64,000 nt of DNA from Asterias rubens. Lineage: Eukaryota > Echinodermata > Asteroidea > Forcipulatida > Asteriidae. Positions 1 to 11,000 of this stretch are shown in pieces (position 1 is the stretch's first letter; every line of letters starts with the position of its first letter). The notes under the pieces were generated by a model, which ran no database searches, was not told the origin of the DNA, and saw only the letters and a list, made by a program, of their open reading frames with translations. Made by a program: the position numbers and the translations under genes. The stretch covers positions 20,401,047-20,465,046 of the forward strand of contig NC_047066.1 in assembly GCF_902459465.1 (NCBI RefSeq), read 5' to 3'.

Positions 1-1307
1 AATCAATTCTCAGAAATGTTCACTTTGTCAAACTGTATATCTGTTACATGTACTTATAGGTCTACTGTATGTGGCTCCTTTATTACGTACTGTGTAAAAT
101 TAGCCATTCATCGCATGCAAACAGTTCTTGATTGGTTTCCAGATCATTAGCCATGTTGGTTTCTCACAATTAATGAGAATTTTCTGTTTGGCTATTAGTA
201 GTGTTTTGTGGGTTCTTTCTCAGAATCCTTATAATTATACCTTGTTAAGAAAATCTAAATAACCTTGGAAACTGTACATAACAGAAAGCCAAGGAAGTCT
301 TATAAAGCAGAAAGTTTCATAATATAACCTTATCTAATATGCAGATTATACATATTTCGTAAAAGTGTGTACTATTCTAGTAAGAATTCAAATGTCTTTG
401 ATTTATTACTCTGATGAGGCAACACAGATCATTGCAAAAATTATCAACTCAACATATTTTTGTATAACCTATATTTTTCCACTGATAACTTCAGTACTAA
501 TTAAAATGTACCCTGATGCAGAAGAGTTATTTTGATAACTATAGTGTAATTTATTTGATTAATAAGCTAAGTGTCCTAACATGTTTACTCAGAAGAGATA
601 TAGTTGTATATATTATGCTGTAAAAGTTGAAATTTATATTATGTAGATAAAAGTAGTTGATGTAATTGTCGCAGTCTTTTAATACAGTACATTTATCGTG
701 TCAAAGTTTGTTGATTTGGGTTATTTTCTAGAGATGTGTAACTTTTGGTTATCAACCCATTTAACATTGAAACAAACCGCGATACTAATGTTGAGGTCCC
801 TGTTATGTTTTTGTTCAGGGAGTGGTTTACAAATGGTGTGTACAATGTTGATGTCACATGATCAAAAGTGTTGTTAGTGTGACCATACATGGGAAATGTA
901 GTCTGGTCTCATTCACGTTTGAGGAGAGAATCTTATGTTTGTATACAGGAAGCCAAACCAAGATGGTGGTCAAAGTTAATATAAATTTGTAAACTGAAAT
1001 ATGTAGTGGCCTGCCAACAGGTGTCCAAGTCTTGTGTTAAACCTGAGAGCTTGGTATATACGAATAATTATTGATGACGCTTTACTCACTGTGAAGTTGA
1101 TGTGTATCGTGGGCTCTCTTGAATTTGTTCTAGGGTATTTTCTAGAAGTTGGCAACTATAGTTGGGACTGTTCTTGTGCAAGGGTTTAAAGTTGTTTTGT
1201 TTGTACTGACCTGTTTATTTCTAATCTCAATTTTTTCCCCTAAAACAAAGGTACCGTTGAACCATTTTCTTTGTAACTATTTAATAGCAGGCAAATAACC
1301 ATTGATC

Positions 1308-1349
1308 ATCTTATTTGTATAATCTTATTTGCATAATCTTATTTGCATA
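1308..1349 (+). repeat. 3 x 14-bp tandem repeat with octamer-like cores
   Basis: Three head-to-tail copies of ATCTTATTTGCATA. The first copy has GTATA in place of GCATA. The second and third contain ATTTGCAT, the classical octamer core bound by POU-family factors. The repeat is seen directly; a regulatory role about 3.4 kb upstream of the transporter start is only a possibility. Confidence 0.6.
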
Positions 1350-1592
1350 ATCCAGTACAACTAAGAAATATTTAGAATGCATTGATATATTATAAAACCA
1401 TCACACAGTTGTCTGTAGTATTTCTCTATCCACTGATAAACTACTCAGATTGAAATGTAGCAAAAGTTATACTTGGAATATAGGCTTATTATACTCAGAA
1501 ATCTATAGCATTTATGAAGTCTGAGAATGGGTTATATAATATTTCCTCAAAGCATATTATGTTTGTTTAATAGTATACAAGATACAATTTAA

Positions 1593-1966
1593 AGGCAGTG
1601 GACACTATTGGTAATTACTCAAAATAATTATTCGCATAAAACCTTTATTTGTTACGAGTAATTGGGAGAGGTTGATGGTATAAAACATTGTGAGAAATGG
1701 CTTCCTCTGAAGTGCCATAGTTTTCGAGAAAGACGTAGTTTTCCACGAATTTAATTTCGAGACTTCAGAATTAGAACTTGAGGTCTCGAAATCAACCATC
1801 TGAACGCACACAACTGTGTGACAAGGGTGTTTTTTCCCATTATTATCTCGCAAGTTCGATGACCGATTGAGCTCAAATTTTCACAGGTTTGTTATTTTCT
1901 GCATATGTTGAGATACACCAACTGTGAAGGCTAGTCTTTGATAATTACCAATAGTGTCCACTGCCT
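1593..1966. mobile_element. MITE-like inverted-repeat element flanked by TTAA (copy 1)
   Basis: The left end AGGCAGTGGACACTATTGG is mirrored by the right end CCAATAGTGTCCACTGCCT. The terminal inverted repeat runs for about 25 bp. TTAA lies directly outside both ends (1589-1592 and 1967-1970), as expected of a target-site duplication. The middle holds a nested hairpin around TTTCGAGAC / GTCTCGAAA (about 1756-1793). The element is about 374 bp with no coding capacity, so it would be non-autonomous. A diverged copy of the same length is at 63117-63490. TTAA targets are typical of piggyBac-type transposases, but these termini do not start with the usual CCY bases, so family assignment is open. 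Confidence 0.85.
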
Positions 1967-2969
1967 TTAAAAAACAAAAAGATATAGGCCTATGCATAAA
2001 AGCGTACATGCCGCGATATATCTAATAGATGAAATTATAAACATTTTAGGAAAATTGTTGAGGGGTTTATTGGGCCAGGTGAAACAGTTATTATCGACAA
2101 AGTTTGTGTTGTACTACACTGTGAAAATGTCACTACTCTATTCAAATATTCTACCAGTATTATATTATCTTAACTCTACACAGTACCATGGAATCGGAAC
2201 AAAGAGCTATGTTAACATACTTTCTTTGGTATACTTTATATCGCTAAAATACCATAGGTTGTCTATTATACAGAAATTCATGTGAAAGCCAGGATTGATC
2301 ATGTACATGTATGTATATTTGTTTTCCAGTGATCTGAGTTATATCATATAGAAATTATGGTTATACCTGTAAACATTAGTAATGTGGAAGCAGAAGTAAA
2401 CAGAGGTAATGTGTCTGTGTACAAAGTGGCATTGCAAATAACCAGTGGCTTCCTTATGCGGGAGCATGGTTGGTAATTAAACGTATGTAGGGAAAGACAT
2501 GTGCCATTGCTGTGAATTATGTCTATACCGTAGTCATGACATTCTTCCTACATTTTGTCTGATTTCCTACTATTTGCCCTTGCAAAATCACACGAATTGC
2601 AATTGAACACCCTGAAATGTCTGTTAAAAGCTTATCCGTGTGTACATGTATAGCCCTTGTACTAGATTCCTATATTTTCCAACGACCAAATAACACTCAA
2701 ACGGAGGCTTGCCAGCAAATGACTATGTTATACACTTTTGTCCCATTGTATGCATATCTTTTAGATCTGATCACAAAAGGGGAAGAATAACTTCTCGTGA
2801 TGTCTGGTTTTATCATTACCTTTCATCCAGTTGTTTAGCCGAAAACAGGTGGTGTCATCCTATAAACGAGTAAACCGAGGTTAAGCTCAGCTTCTTTTGG
2901 ACCTGTTTGAAGTTTAAGGTCACGGTTTGTTCAGTTTGATAATGAACTACAAGTTGTGTGTCAAGGTCG

Positions 2970-2977
2970 TGACGTCA
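2970..2977. promoter_or_regulatory. Perfect CRE-type palindrome TGACGTCA
   Basis: An exact TGACGTCA palindrome, the consensus cAMP-response element bound by CREB/ATF factors, about 1.8 kb upstream of the transporter start codon. The site is seen directly. A single 8-bp match is not evidence of function. Confidence 0.3.
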
Positions 2978-4792
2978 TGACAACAATGTCTGCCATCTGC
3001 AATGCTCGTCCCGATGTGGTTGTTTTTGCTATTTGGTTGTTTACTTGTGTGTTTAATGTATACGAAAAGCATCGATGACTGCACCAGTAAATTCAATACC
3101 TCAATATTGTACTACACTTCGGTTCATCACATACATGTACATTCAGTATGAAGTCGCCAACCATCATTCGGCTGCAGAGCAGGCTACTAAAAGCTTCTGC
3201 GATATTGGGAAGTGTTGAAAACTCTCTCAGATAAACATACAAACTAAATGAAAAACTAAAAACGAAAGTCCAGTATCCACCAAACGAATACCATGTATAA
3301 TGGCAAACCCTTTACCAAAAACCTCAACAAACGGCGAACAAACGAAAGCAACTGAACGTCAAAATACCCCTAAAACTGAACACGTAAAGAACCACTCTGA
3401 GTCTGGTGTATCCATTGTATGGCACCTTCATTTCAGTTATACAAGCCTGAATGGACATGGTTGGACCTTGATCTAAATATATGCCATTGCTAATTGATTT
3501 AATGATTTAACCAAGGTTAAGGCTATTGTAACCGCGGTCATTACGGTAAACTAAAGGCTCACTGGCCCAAGTAAAGGTCAGGTTGAAGGTTATTGCATAG
3601 GTTTGTTATAGTAATCATGGATAAAAGTAGTTAAGGTTAAGGTTGAGGTTGGAGAAAGAAAAAAAAAAACCACTTGCTGGTTGGGTAGGTTGTGACTTCA
3701 CGAAGGATCACCGAACTTTGAATGAACCGACATAGGCCCTACGTCGTTTTTATTCGGACGAACCTTAGTCACAAAGTTTTGATCCATATTATTCGTACGT
3801 GCCCTATTTTAATGATGTGATGTACTTATTTTGGTCACTATTGGACCTTGTTCTTGACAAAAAAAGAATTGCCGAATTTAGCACTGTGTGTATATGAAAG
3901 AATCTCTGAATAGATAGTTACCATCTAAACTTAAATTGATACGATCGTTATGGTTGTCACTGTGGGCGGACAATGATTGTATGAGCAATAACTATTGTGT
4001 ACAAAACTGTTGACATAATTTGTATTCGTTGTGTGTTATGATACCAAAGTCATAGATATTTATCGTTCTATCCATTAAACAATTTGAGTATGGACCGTGA
4101 ACAAGGGCAAAAACACACATTTCCAATGATAGCTGGTGATGGGTTACTTTGGTAAAAATGGAGATTGCTTTACGCTCGGACTTGGTGGTTGGATGAAGTT
4201 AGATTTTGCCTATTTTCATTGACATAATGAGACGTGATGGAGAAGGCTCTTGCCACACCGTACTTGTCTTAGATCTTAATGATCCAACAATGGGTTTTAT
4301 TGATGCTCGTAATTGTCCGTAACACAAGCCTTAGGAAGAAAATAGCTTTGAGTTTTAGGCGCCAGGTCTTCGTCCAATTACTCAACAACAGAAAAACCTG
4401 TTGTGCGGTATCATTAGTGGCTATTATACCCGAGCTACGAAGTGAGAAGTCTGACAGTTTCTTGTGCCGAGATTGGAACGGCACGTGTCCGAGGCTACGT
4501 GTGTAACAGGAAGTAATATCGGTGACTCGGCTATGCTGCTCATTGTTCCTGATTGGTCGTGGACTTTATAAGTGTTAAACTTTTGATTGTTCTTGTGGAT
4601 TCCAATTGGTTGATTGGATGCGCCATCAGTTACGGGGGACAAGTTGTATGACATGAACTCATTGCGTTGACTTGATATGTCTGAAGCTAATCTGATCAAA
4701 GCTCATACCTGAAACTTCTTTGCCAGACATCGGAGATACTGTGAACTTCAATTGATATTTTGTGGGTAGATTTGTGGGAATCGAGTTTTCGA

Positions 4793-5135
4793 ATGGCCGG
4801 CATCACCAGTAAGCATGCATTGGAACAAAAGGATTCAAATGGGTGGTTGTTACAAGCCAACACGAACGAGCTTAGCGGGGACAATGAGGAAAACTCATGG
4901 GACAAGGAAGGCTTTCCTCCCGGTGAAAATGACAATAAAGACGGCGGAGAGGAGGAGCTGCAGAGCCCAGTGCAGAAGAATGAGGAGATCGTTCTAAACG
5001 AAGGAAACGGCAGTGGACCAAGAGGTCGCGCAAGATGGGATACCAAGATGGACTTCATGTTGTCCGTTATCGGCTTCGCTGTGGATCTTGGAAATGTCTG
5101 GCGATTCCCGTATTTGTGTTACGAGAACGGCGGGG
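4793..5135 (+). CDS. SLC6A4: Transporter exon 1: cytoplasmic N-terminus and TM1
   Basis: Residues 1-114 plus the first base of Gly115. An acidic, hydrophilic N-terminus of about 80 residues (many E, D, N, G) is followed by [20 protein letters not shown] and [14 protein letters not shown]. Asp98 sits in the [12 protein letters not shown] motif that contacts substrate and Na+ in this family. The donor is GGTAAG at 5136 and the exon ends in phase 1. Confidence 0.93.
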
Positions 5136-8014
5136 GTAAGTTGACGAATCTGGAGATGTAGTTTAAATCTCGTGCTTTCAAACTCGTCGAGACCCGAGTG
5201 AGCGTACAATTTTGTTTGTTTCACAATGTTAGCAATGAACTCTGACAGAGCCGGACAAATTGTTGTACTATTTTGATCTCACCGTTTGTTATAAAAAGTC
5301 GCCGTTTCACTAATTTTCCCGAAAAATACTTTCGTCTGAGATATTGACAAAGTCTAGAAGCAAATAAAGACCTAACAAATCTCAGATGTTTGTTTATTGT
5401 TGTTATTGTTCTAGATTAGCGGAATCGAAACAAGCTCAATATCAACCTCGGTTCTAAAATTCTTTCCTTCCTGCATTCACCACAGAGGAGGGAGTGGCGG
5501 TGACACACCATCTTGTGGATGTGGCAGTGACACACCCTCTTTTGGGAGTGGCAGTGACATGCCCTCCTAATCTTTATGTAGAACGACACCTATTTGGGGA
5601 CGGTCTTCTTGACACCTTTGTATTTATAAGGACAACTCATGGGTGCATCATTGTGGAACCGAAGGAAATCGTTATAGGGTTGAGTAAGTTATTCAATCCC
5701 TGCATATATTAACCCACAATGCGATTGGTTCCTACAGGAGCCTTTCTAATCCCTTATGCCATCATGGCCGTGTTTGGGGGCATTCCCTTACTCTACTTGG
5801 AGCTGGCTCTCGGCCAGTATCAGCGAACTGGATGCATTACGGTGTGGAAAAGAATCTGCCCTCTGCTTACTGGTAAGTCTGCATTGTTAAAGCTGATGCT
5901 AATCATACACAACGAGTAAATTTCTTACCCATTTTGTTGTCTAAATATCATACGAGTTCGTGTGAATATGTTTTGTCTGGGTATTGATGGGTTTCCCTGG
6001 TTTTGGTATAGACTTTTGTGTCAAAAAAAAAACCTGTTTCTCTGAGTCTTTTACCTTTGAAACATTGTAAGGTCAAGGTAGTTGATCGAAGTAACAGATG
6101 CGTCAGGGTAGACTTGTGGACAAGTCGTTAATGGTCCCACGCGGTGAGATAGTCGAGTTGTCACTGCTCTCGCGCGAACTGCTGGTTGCCGACTTCTACT
6201 CCTAGAAGTCCTGCAGCGCGCAGTAGTCGCGCAACCAGCAGTTCGCGCGGAGTGCACCGCTGCAACTCGACTATCTCACCGCGTGGCCCCATGATGAAAC
6301 CCTCGAGTCAAGTGACTTGGACTCGAGTCGCTATTTTGTTTACTTGCGACTTGACTTGTAACTTTTAGCATTGACTTGTGACTCGACTTGGACTTGCATA
6401 AAAATGACTTGGGACTTGACTTTGATTTGCACAAAATGACTTGCTGCCAACTCTGCCTCATGGTTACTTCTGCCCCTCGGCATCCTCTTGCAGGAATTGG
6501 TTTTGCGATATGCATGGTCAACATGTACCTTTCCTTCTACTACAACACGATCATCGCCTGGGCTGTGTACTATCTCTTCTCATCATTTAGGAGCGAACTT
6601 CCATGGACTTCGTGTAACAACACATGGAATACTCCCAACTGTGCTGATCCATTTGATGTTAATCGAACAATGGGGGAAAACAGCGTCTCACCAACCTCCG
6701 AGTTCTATGAGTAAGTCAATATGAGATGCTGGTTCTCAGGCTAAGGATTCTTCAAGCAAAGATATGGCAAAAAAGTACACCAGTTAGCTTTTCATGCAGC
6801 CTTTGTTTGCTTATAAATATCGGTTTACGTTTGGCAATCACTCATAAAAGTCAAGTTTTGTGATTGTGTGTTCATTTTTTGTAAAATAATGTGAAAGAAA
6901 TGGATTCTTGGTCGAAACGTATGGGTCTATGTTGGGTGTATTTAAATTTGTTTTACGATATCGTTTTTTTTTCTTCAGACGTAAAGTCCTGGAGTCTCAC
7001 AAATCTACAGGCATCGGGGATCTCGGCGGAGTAAAGTGGGACTTAGCTCTCTGCTTATTCGCGGTATACCTGATCGTCTTCTTGAGCTTATGGCGAGGTA
7101 TCAAGGCCTCAGGAAAGGTGGTGTGGGTAACTGCTACCCTGCCGTACGTCTGCCTCATTGTACTTCTTATACGTGGTGTAACTCTTGAGGGCGCTATAGA
7201 TGGTATCATCTTCTATTTGGACCCTAAATGGGAGTTGCTTTTGAATCCTGGGGTGCGTATTATACTTTGTTTTATCTTCTATATATATATATTATGCATA
7301 CAATATCTTGTTCGTGGCCTCATCCCTCGAGGCTGAATTATATGAAGTGATAGTTGAAGCTTTGCATGGACAACCGAAAGTAAGCTTTCAATTCCTGTGT
7401 TTTGATTGGTCCGGGATGATGTTTGTCAGCTGCACCCACGACACATCACTTCAGACCAATCAAACACAATATGTACGTCACTGCACATTAATATTGATCA
7501 AATGAAATTATTGTATCCAATGAAATCACTGGTTCTGTTGTGTCAAATGACGCCATTGGTTCTCAAGGATCATAGACATTGTAATGGGCCTCTCCACTGA
7601 GACTAAAAAGTTTGCAACTTGGAGGTAGTTTTTAAAGACAGTAGGCACACTCAACATTAATTATAATCTACATAATTCTCATGTCTGTATGTAGGTGTGG
7701 ATGGGTGCAGCGACGCAGGTTTTTTTCTCGTTAGGACCAGGATTTGGGGTCATGCTCGCCTTCTCGAGCTACAATAATTTTCATAACAATTGCTACAGGT
7801 AAGCACATAATATACATTAAATTGTAGCCATCCTTTTATTATGATAATAATATGTCATTAAACCTACAAGCGAAAGTAACATTCCTTGTACGTTATTCTT
7901 TCTTTAAACTTTCGGTAGTATAAAGCCTTTTTGAGAATCATGTATCTTCTAATTAGCAGAGTGTGGGTTCGAGTCACAGTCGTGACCCTTGTGTCCTTAA
8001 CCAAGACACTTAAC

Positions 8015-8045
<31 letters not shown>

Positions 8046-11000
8046 TATTTTTTCCACAGAGGTTTTTTTTTTATTCACACTTAAGACCACTCCTCATAAT
8101 TACAAACTTAACCATTATTGTTTCTTTCTTCGGATGGGACGTAAAGCAGTAGGTCCCGTGTGTTGTGAATGCACCTAAGAACCAGGTGCACTTATCGTTA
8201 AGAGAAGGGGTTCGCCCTGGTTCTCCTGGTTAGGTTTGCTGCATATTGCGCCACAGCATCTTGAAAACCATTGTATATGTACATTGATATATGTCTCATA
8301 CTTTAACACGTAGCTCCAGATTTATCTTGAAGGACAATACTGGCCGCGCATAGGGACCTCACGGCGGATATATATGTGCTCTAAGATTGGTGAATTAATT
8401 AAGTTTATGGGTAGCATACAAGGATGTGTCGTCTGTCTATTGAACCATAATGTTCTTATTGACAGTGATGCTTTGATTGTCGGTGCCATCAACTGTTGTA
8501 CAAGCTTCGTGTCTGGCTTTGCAGTCTTCTCAGCATTGGGTTACATGGCACTGAAACAAAGAACTACAGTAGAAGAAGTCGCAAAAAATGGTGGTAAGTT
8601 GATATCAAAACTATTTTGGCTACGTTTTGGGGATCATCTTCCAACTTGGGGGTCCTTTCTCTATGTTATAACCAACATTTTGATGACGTTAGCTTTTTTG
8701 CAGGGAAAATAAAAATGGCGGACGCCGAGTTGAAAAAAGTGTTTTCGAAATGAACCTCAAGCTGCTGGTTTGATAGGGCAAGACAAATCGATCTTTTAGA
8801 AAAAAATTAATATTCATATAATTCCTTTTTAAAATACTAACCATTGTGTTTTGTGTAAATTACAGGGATAGGTTTAGTGTTCACTGTGTATCCAGAGGCT
8901 CTCGCAACCATGCCAGCCCCTGGGGTGCTGTCTGTTATTTGCTTCATAATGCTTATTACTCTGGGTCTGGACAGCACGGTGAGATAATGTTTTTACTTTT
9001 GATATAATTATGTCAACTCTTCGAACAGTCAGCACGTTAAAAAGTACAGATCAGTCAGATATGACCAATTATTAACCCATTCAACCCAGAGAGTGCATGA
9101 TTATTATATCTCAAAACTTGTTTTTATTTGTTATAACTATATCCATTTATCTTTTCGAACTCCCCACCTGTTCTTTTCGGAACATTTTCAAACAACTTTC
9201 TTTCCTCCACTGATTATTAACCTATAAATGGATATGTATTTGTTTGTAGCTGTTTATGCCTCCGAAGTAGGTCCGGTTTGGATCGAAAGTTCAAAATATA
9301 ATTGTAGTGAACTCAGACTATAGGAATCTGGGATTGTTACTTTCACTGATGAGGAATATTCCACTGATGCGTCACCTGGAACATAAAGTCCGTTTCATGC
9401 CGATGTAATGCGTACGCTGGGGAGCGTTCAACAATGAACATATCAGATCTCAGGAATACATGGATTCGATTTACCCTTTTAGACAATAGCCACATAAAGG
9501 TACCATGCTAACAGTGTCATTGTCTCTTTCGCAGTTTGGTGGTCTGGAGTCCATCATCACTGCCTGGAGTGATAAGTTTCCCACAACAATCGGTAAACAT
9601 CGCGGCGCATTTGTTGCACTTGTTGTGTCTTGTTGCTTTCTGGGTAGTCTGTCGACAGTAACGTATGTAAGTTAATAGTTCTTCATTTTTTTTCTACAAT
9701 TTTACATATGGACAAGTATAAAACATATCTACTGAAAACGAAAAGAAAAACGCCTCTTTTTTGGTTTACATACTTAGATTACTAGATTAACTATTTTCCC
9801 TCCATCCTCTGTAATTATTATTTTGGTTATCTATGTAATATTTTGTATACGTTATTTATGTATGAAATAAATATTGACTTGAATTTAATTTAATTTAATT
9901 GAAATAACAAAGACAAATGGTACAAACTATACATGATCCAACTGATAAATTTCAGGATTTCTCCCGAATACAAACAAAACACAGTATTCGAACCCCAAGG
10001 CTTACTTCATCACTGTTCTTCTTATAGCCAACACTTCTTCCATGAAGCTAATGTCATCCTATCTGCCAAATCACACCATTCAAAGCTTTATTAATTCGTA
10101 CCTGTATTTTCTTGCAAACCAAGGCCTCAGCTCTTGATAACGGCATGGCCATGTTGAAGCTGTCTTGTCTGCTTCATTTGTCCTCATCATCGTCCATGTT
10201 ACCTTACCTTGTGCCATGGTTGTACTAACTGTTTGTATGTCAATAGGTTGGGAACAACATCATCTCGCTTAACCTGATACCAAAATGTTGTCATTAGTTT
10301 GCTGTTTATTATTACCAATTTGTACCTAGCATATCGTACATCATACCTTTTGCTTTTGTAATTTCGACATAAGTGTGCATTATTGTATCATTGAAATAAA
10401 TGTTACTGGATAAAGAATATAGAAGATAAAGTGGCAAAATGTACATCACTTCTAAATGCCGCACCTGTTGCCGAAATAGACATCATGAGTAATACTTTCT
10501 TCATCATGTATATTTTGAACTCAGGGTGGTCAGCATGTGATAAGGTTGTATGATACTTACGCTGTGGGAGTGACAGTGCTTGCTATCGTTCTCCTGGAGG
10601 TTACTGCGGTGTCCTGGTGCTATGGCCTGCGAGCTATGAGTAACGACATCAAAGCAATGCTGGGATTCAAGCCTAACTACTTTTGGCTGGTATGCTGGAA
10701 ATTTCTTAGCCCGGCTGCTATCATTGTAAGTACCAAATTGTGTTGACTGTCGGGTAAAATTGGTGCAAACCAACACAATTTCTTTCCACTCTGAACCAGA
10801 ACAAACAGGCAGGATAAACTTAAACTAGACCACACCTCAACCAAACCAGACCAACCTAAACCAGATCAGGTTAGACCAAACATAATGTTTGAATGAATAA
10901 TTCCAAGCAGTCTGGGTTTCTTCCTCCATGGGCAGACGGATGAAACCGAACGAAACCAAATCAAACCAAACTGACCAAGACTCGTCAACCAGATCGAACC

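Larger units (their letters stand above)
1..4792. other. Upstream region of gene 1, no gene seen
   Basis: AT-rich non-coding DNA upstream of the transporter gene. Open frames here are short and have no splice-consistent extension or recognisable domain. It contains a 14-bp triple repeat with octamer-like cores (1308-1349), a TTAA-flanked inverted-repeat element (1593-1966) and a perfect TGACGTCA site (2970-2977). The promoter and 5' UTR of gene 1 should lie in its last part. A TTTATAA string near 4563 is a possible but weak TATA-like site. Confidence 0.6.

Noticed and set aside
1992..2285. 97-codon open frame after the first MITE-like element
   Set aside because: AT-rich composition, hydrophobic random-looking sequence, no splice-consistent neighbours and no domain.
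4760..4792. Upstream TTG start extending the transporter by 11 residues
   Set aside because: Animal genes rarely start at TTG. The ATG at 4793 gives an N-terminus whose Asp98 numbering matches human SERT.
6131..6293. tRNA or structured RNA gene in the GC-rich hairpin region
   Set aside because: The stem is one long foldback without cloverleaf proportions, anticodon arm or GGTTC-type T-loop in the right place.
7931..8152. Open frame with a tyrosine run
   Set aside because: The run is the translated (ATT)n microsatellite within a SINE-like repeat.
9835..9900. AATAAA-rich TTTAATTTAATT stretch as the tail of a retrotransposon
   Set aside because: Only an AT-rich tail is visible; there is no reverse-transcriptase sequence on either strand nearby.
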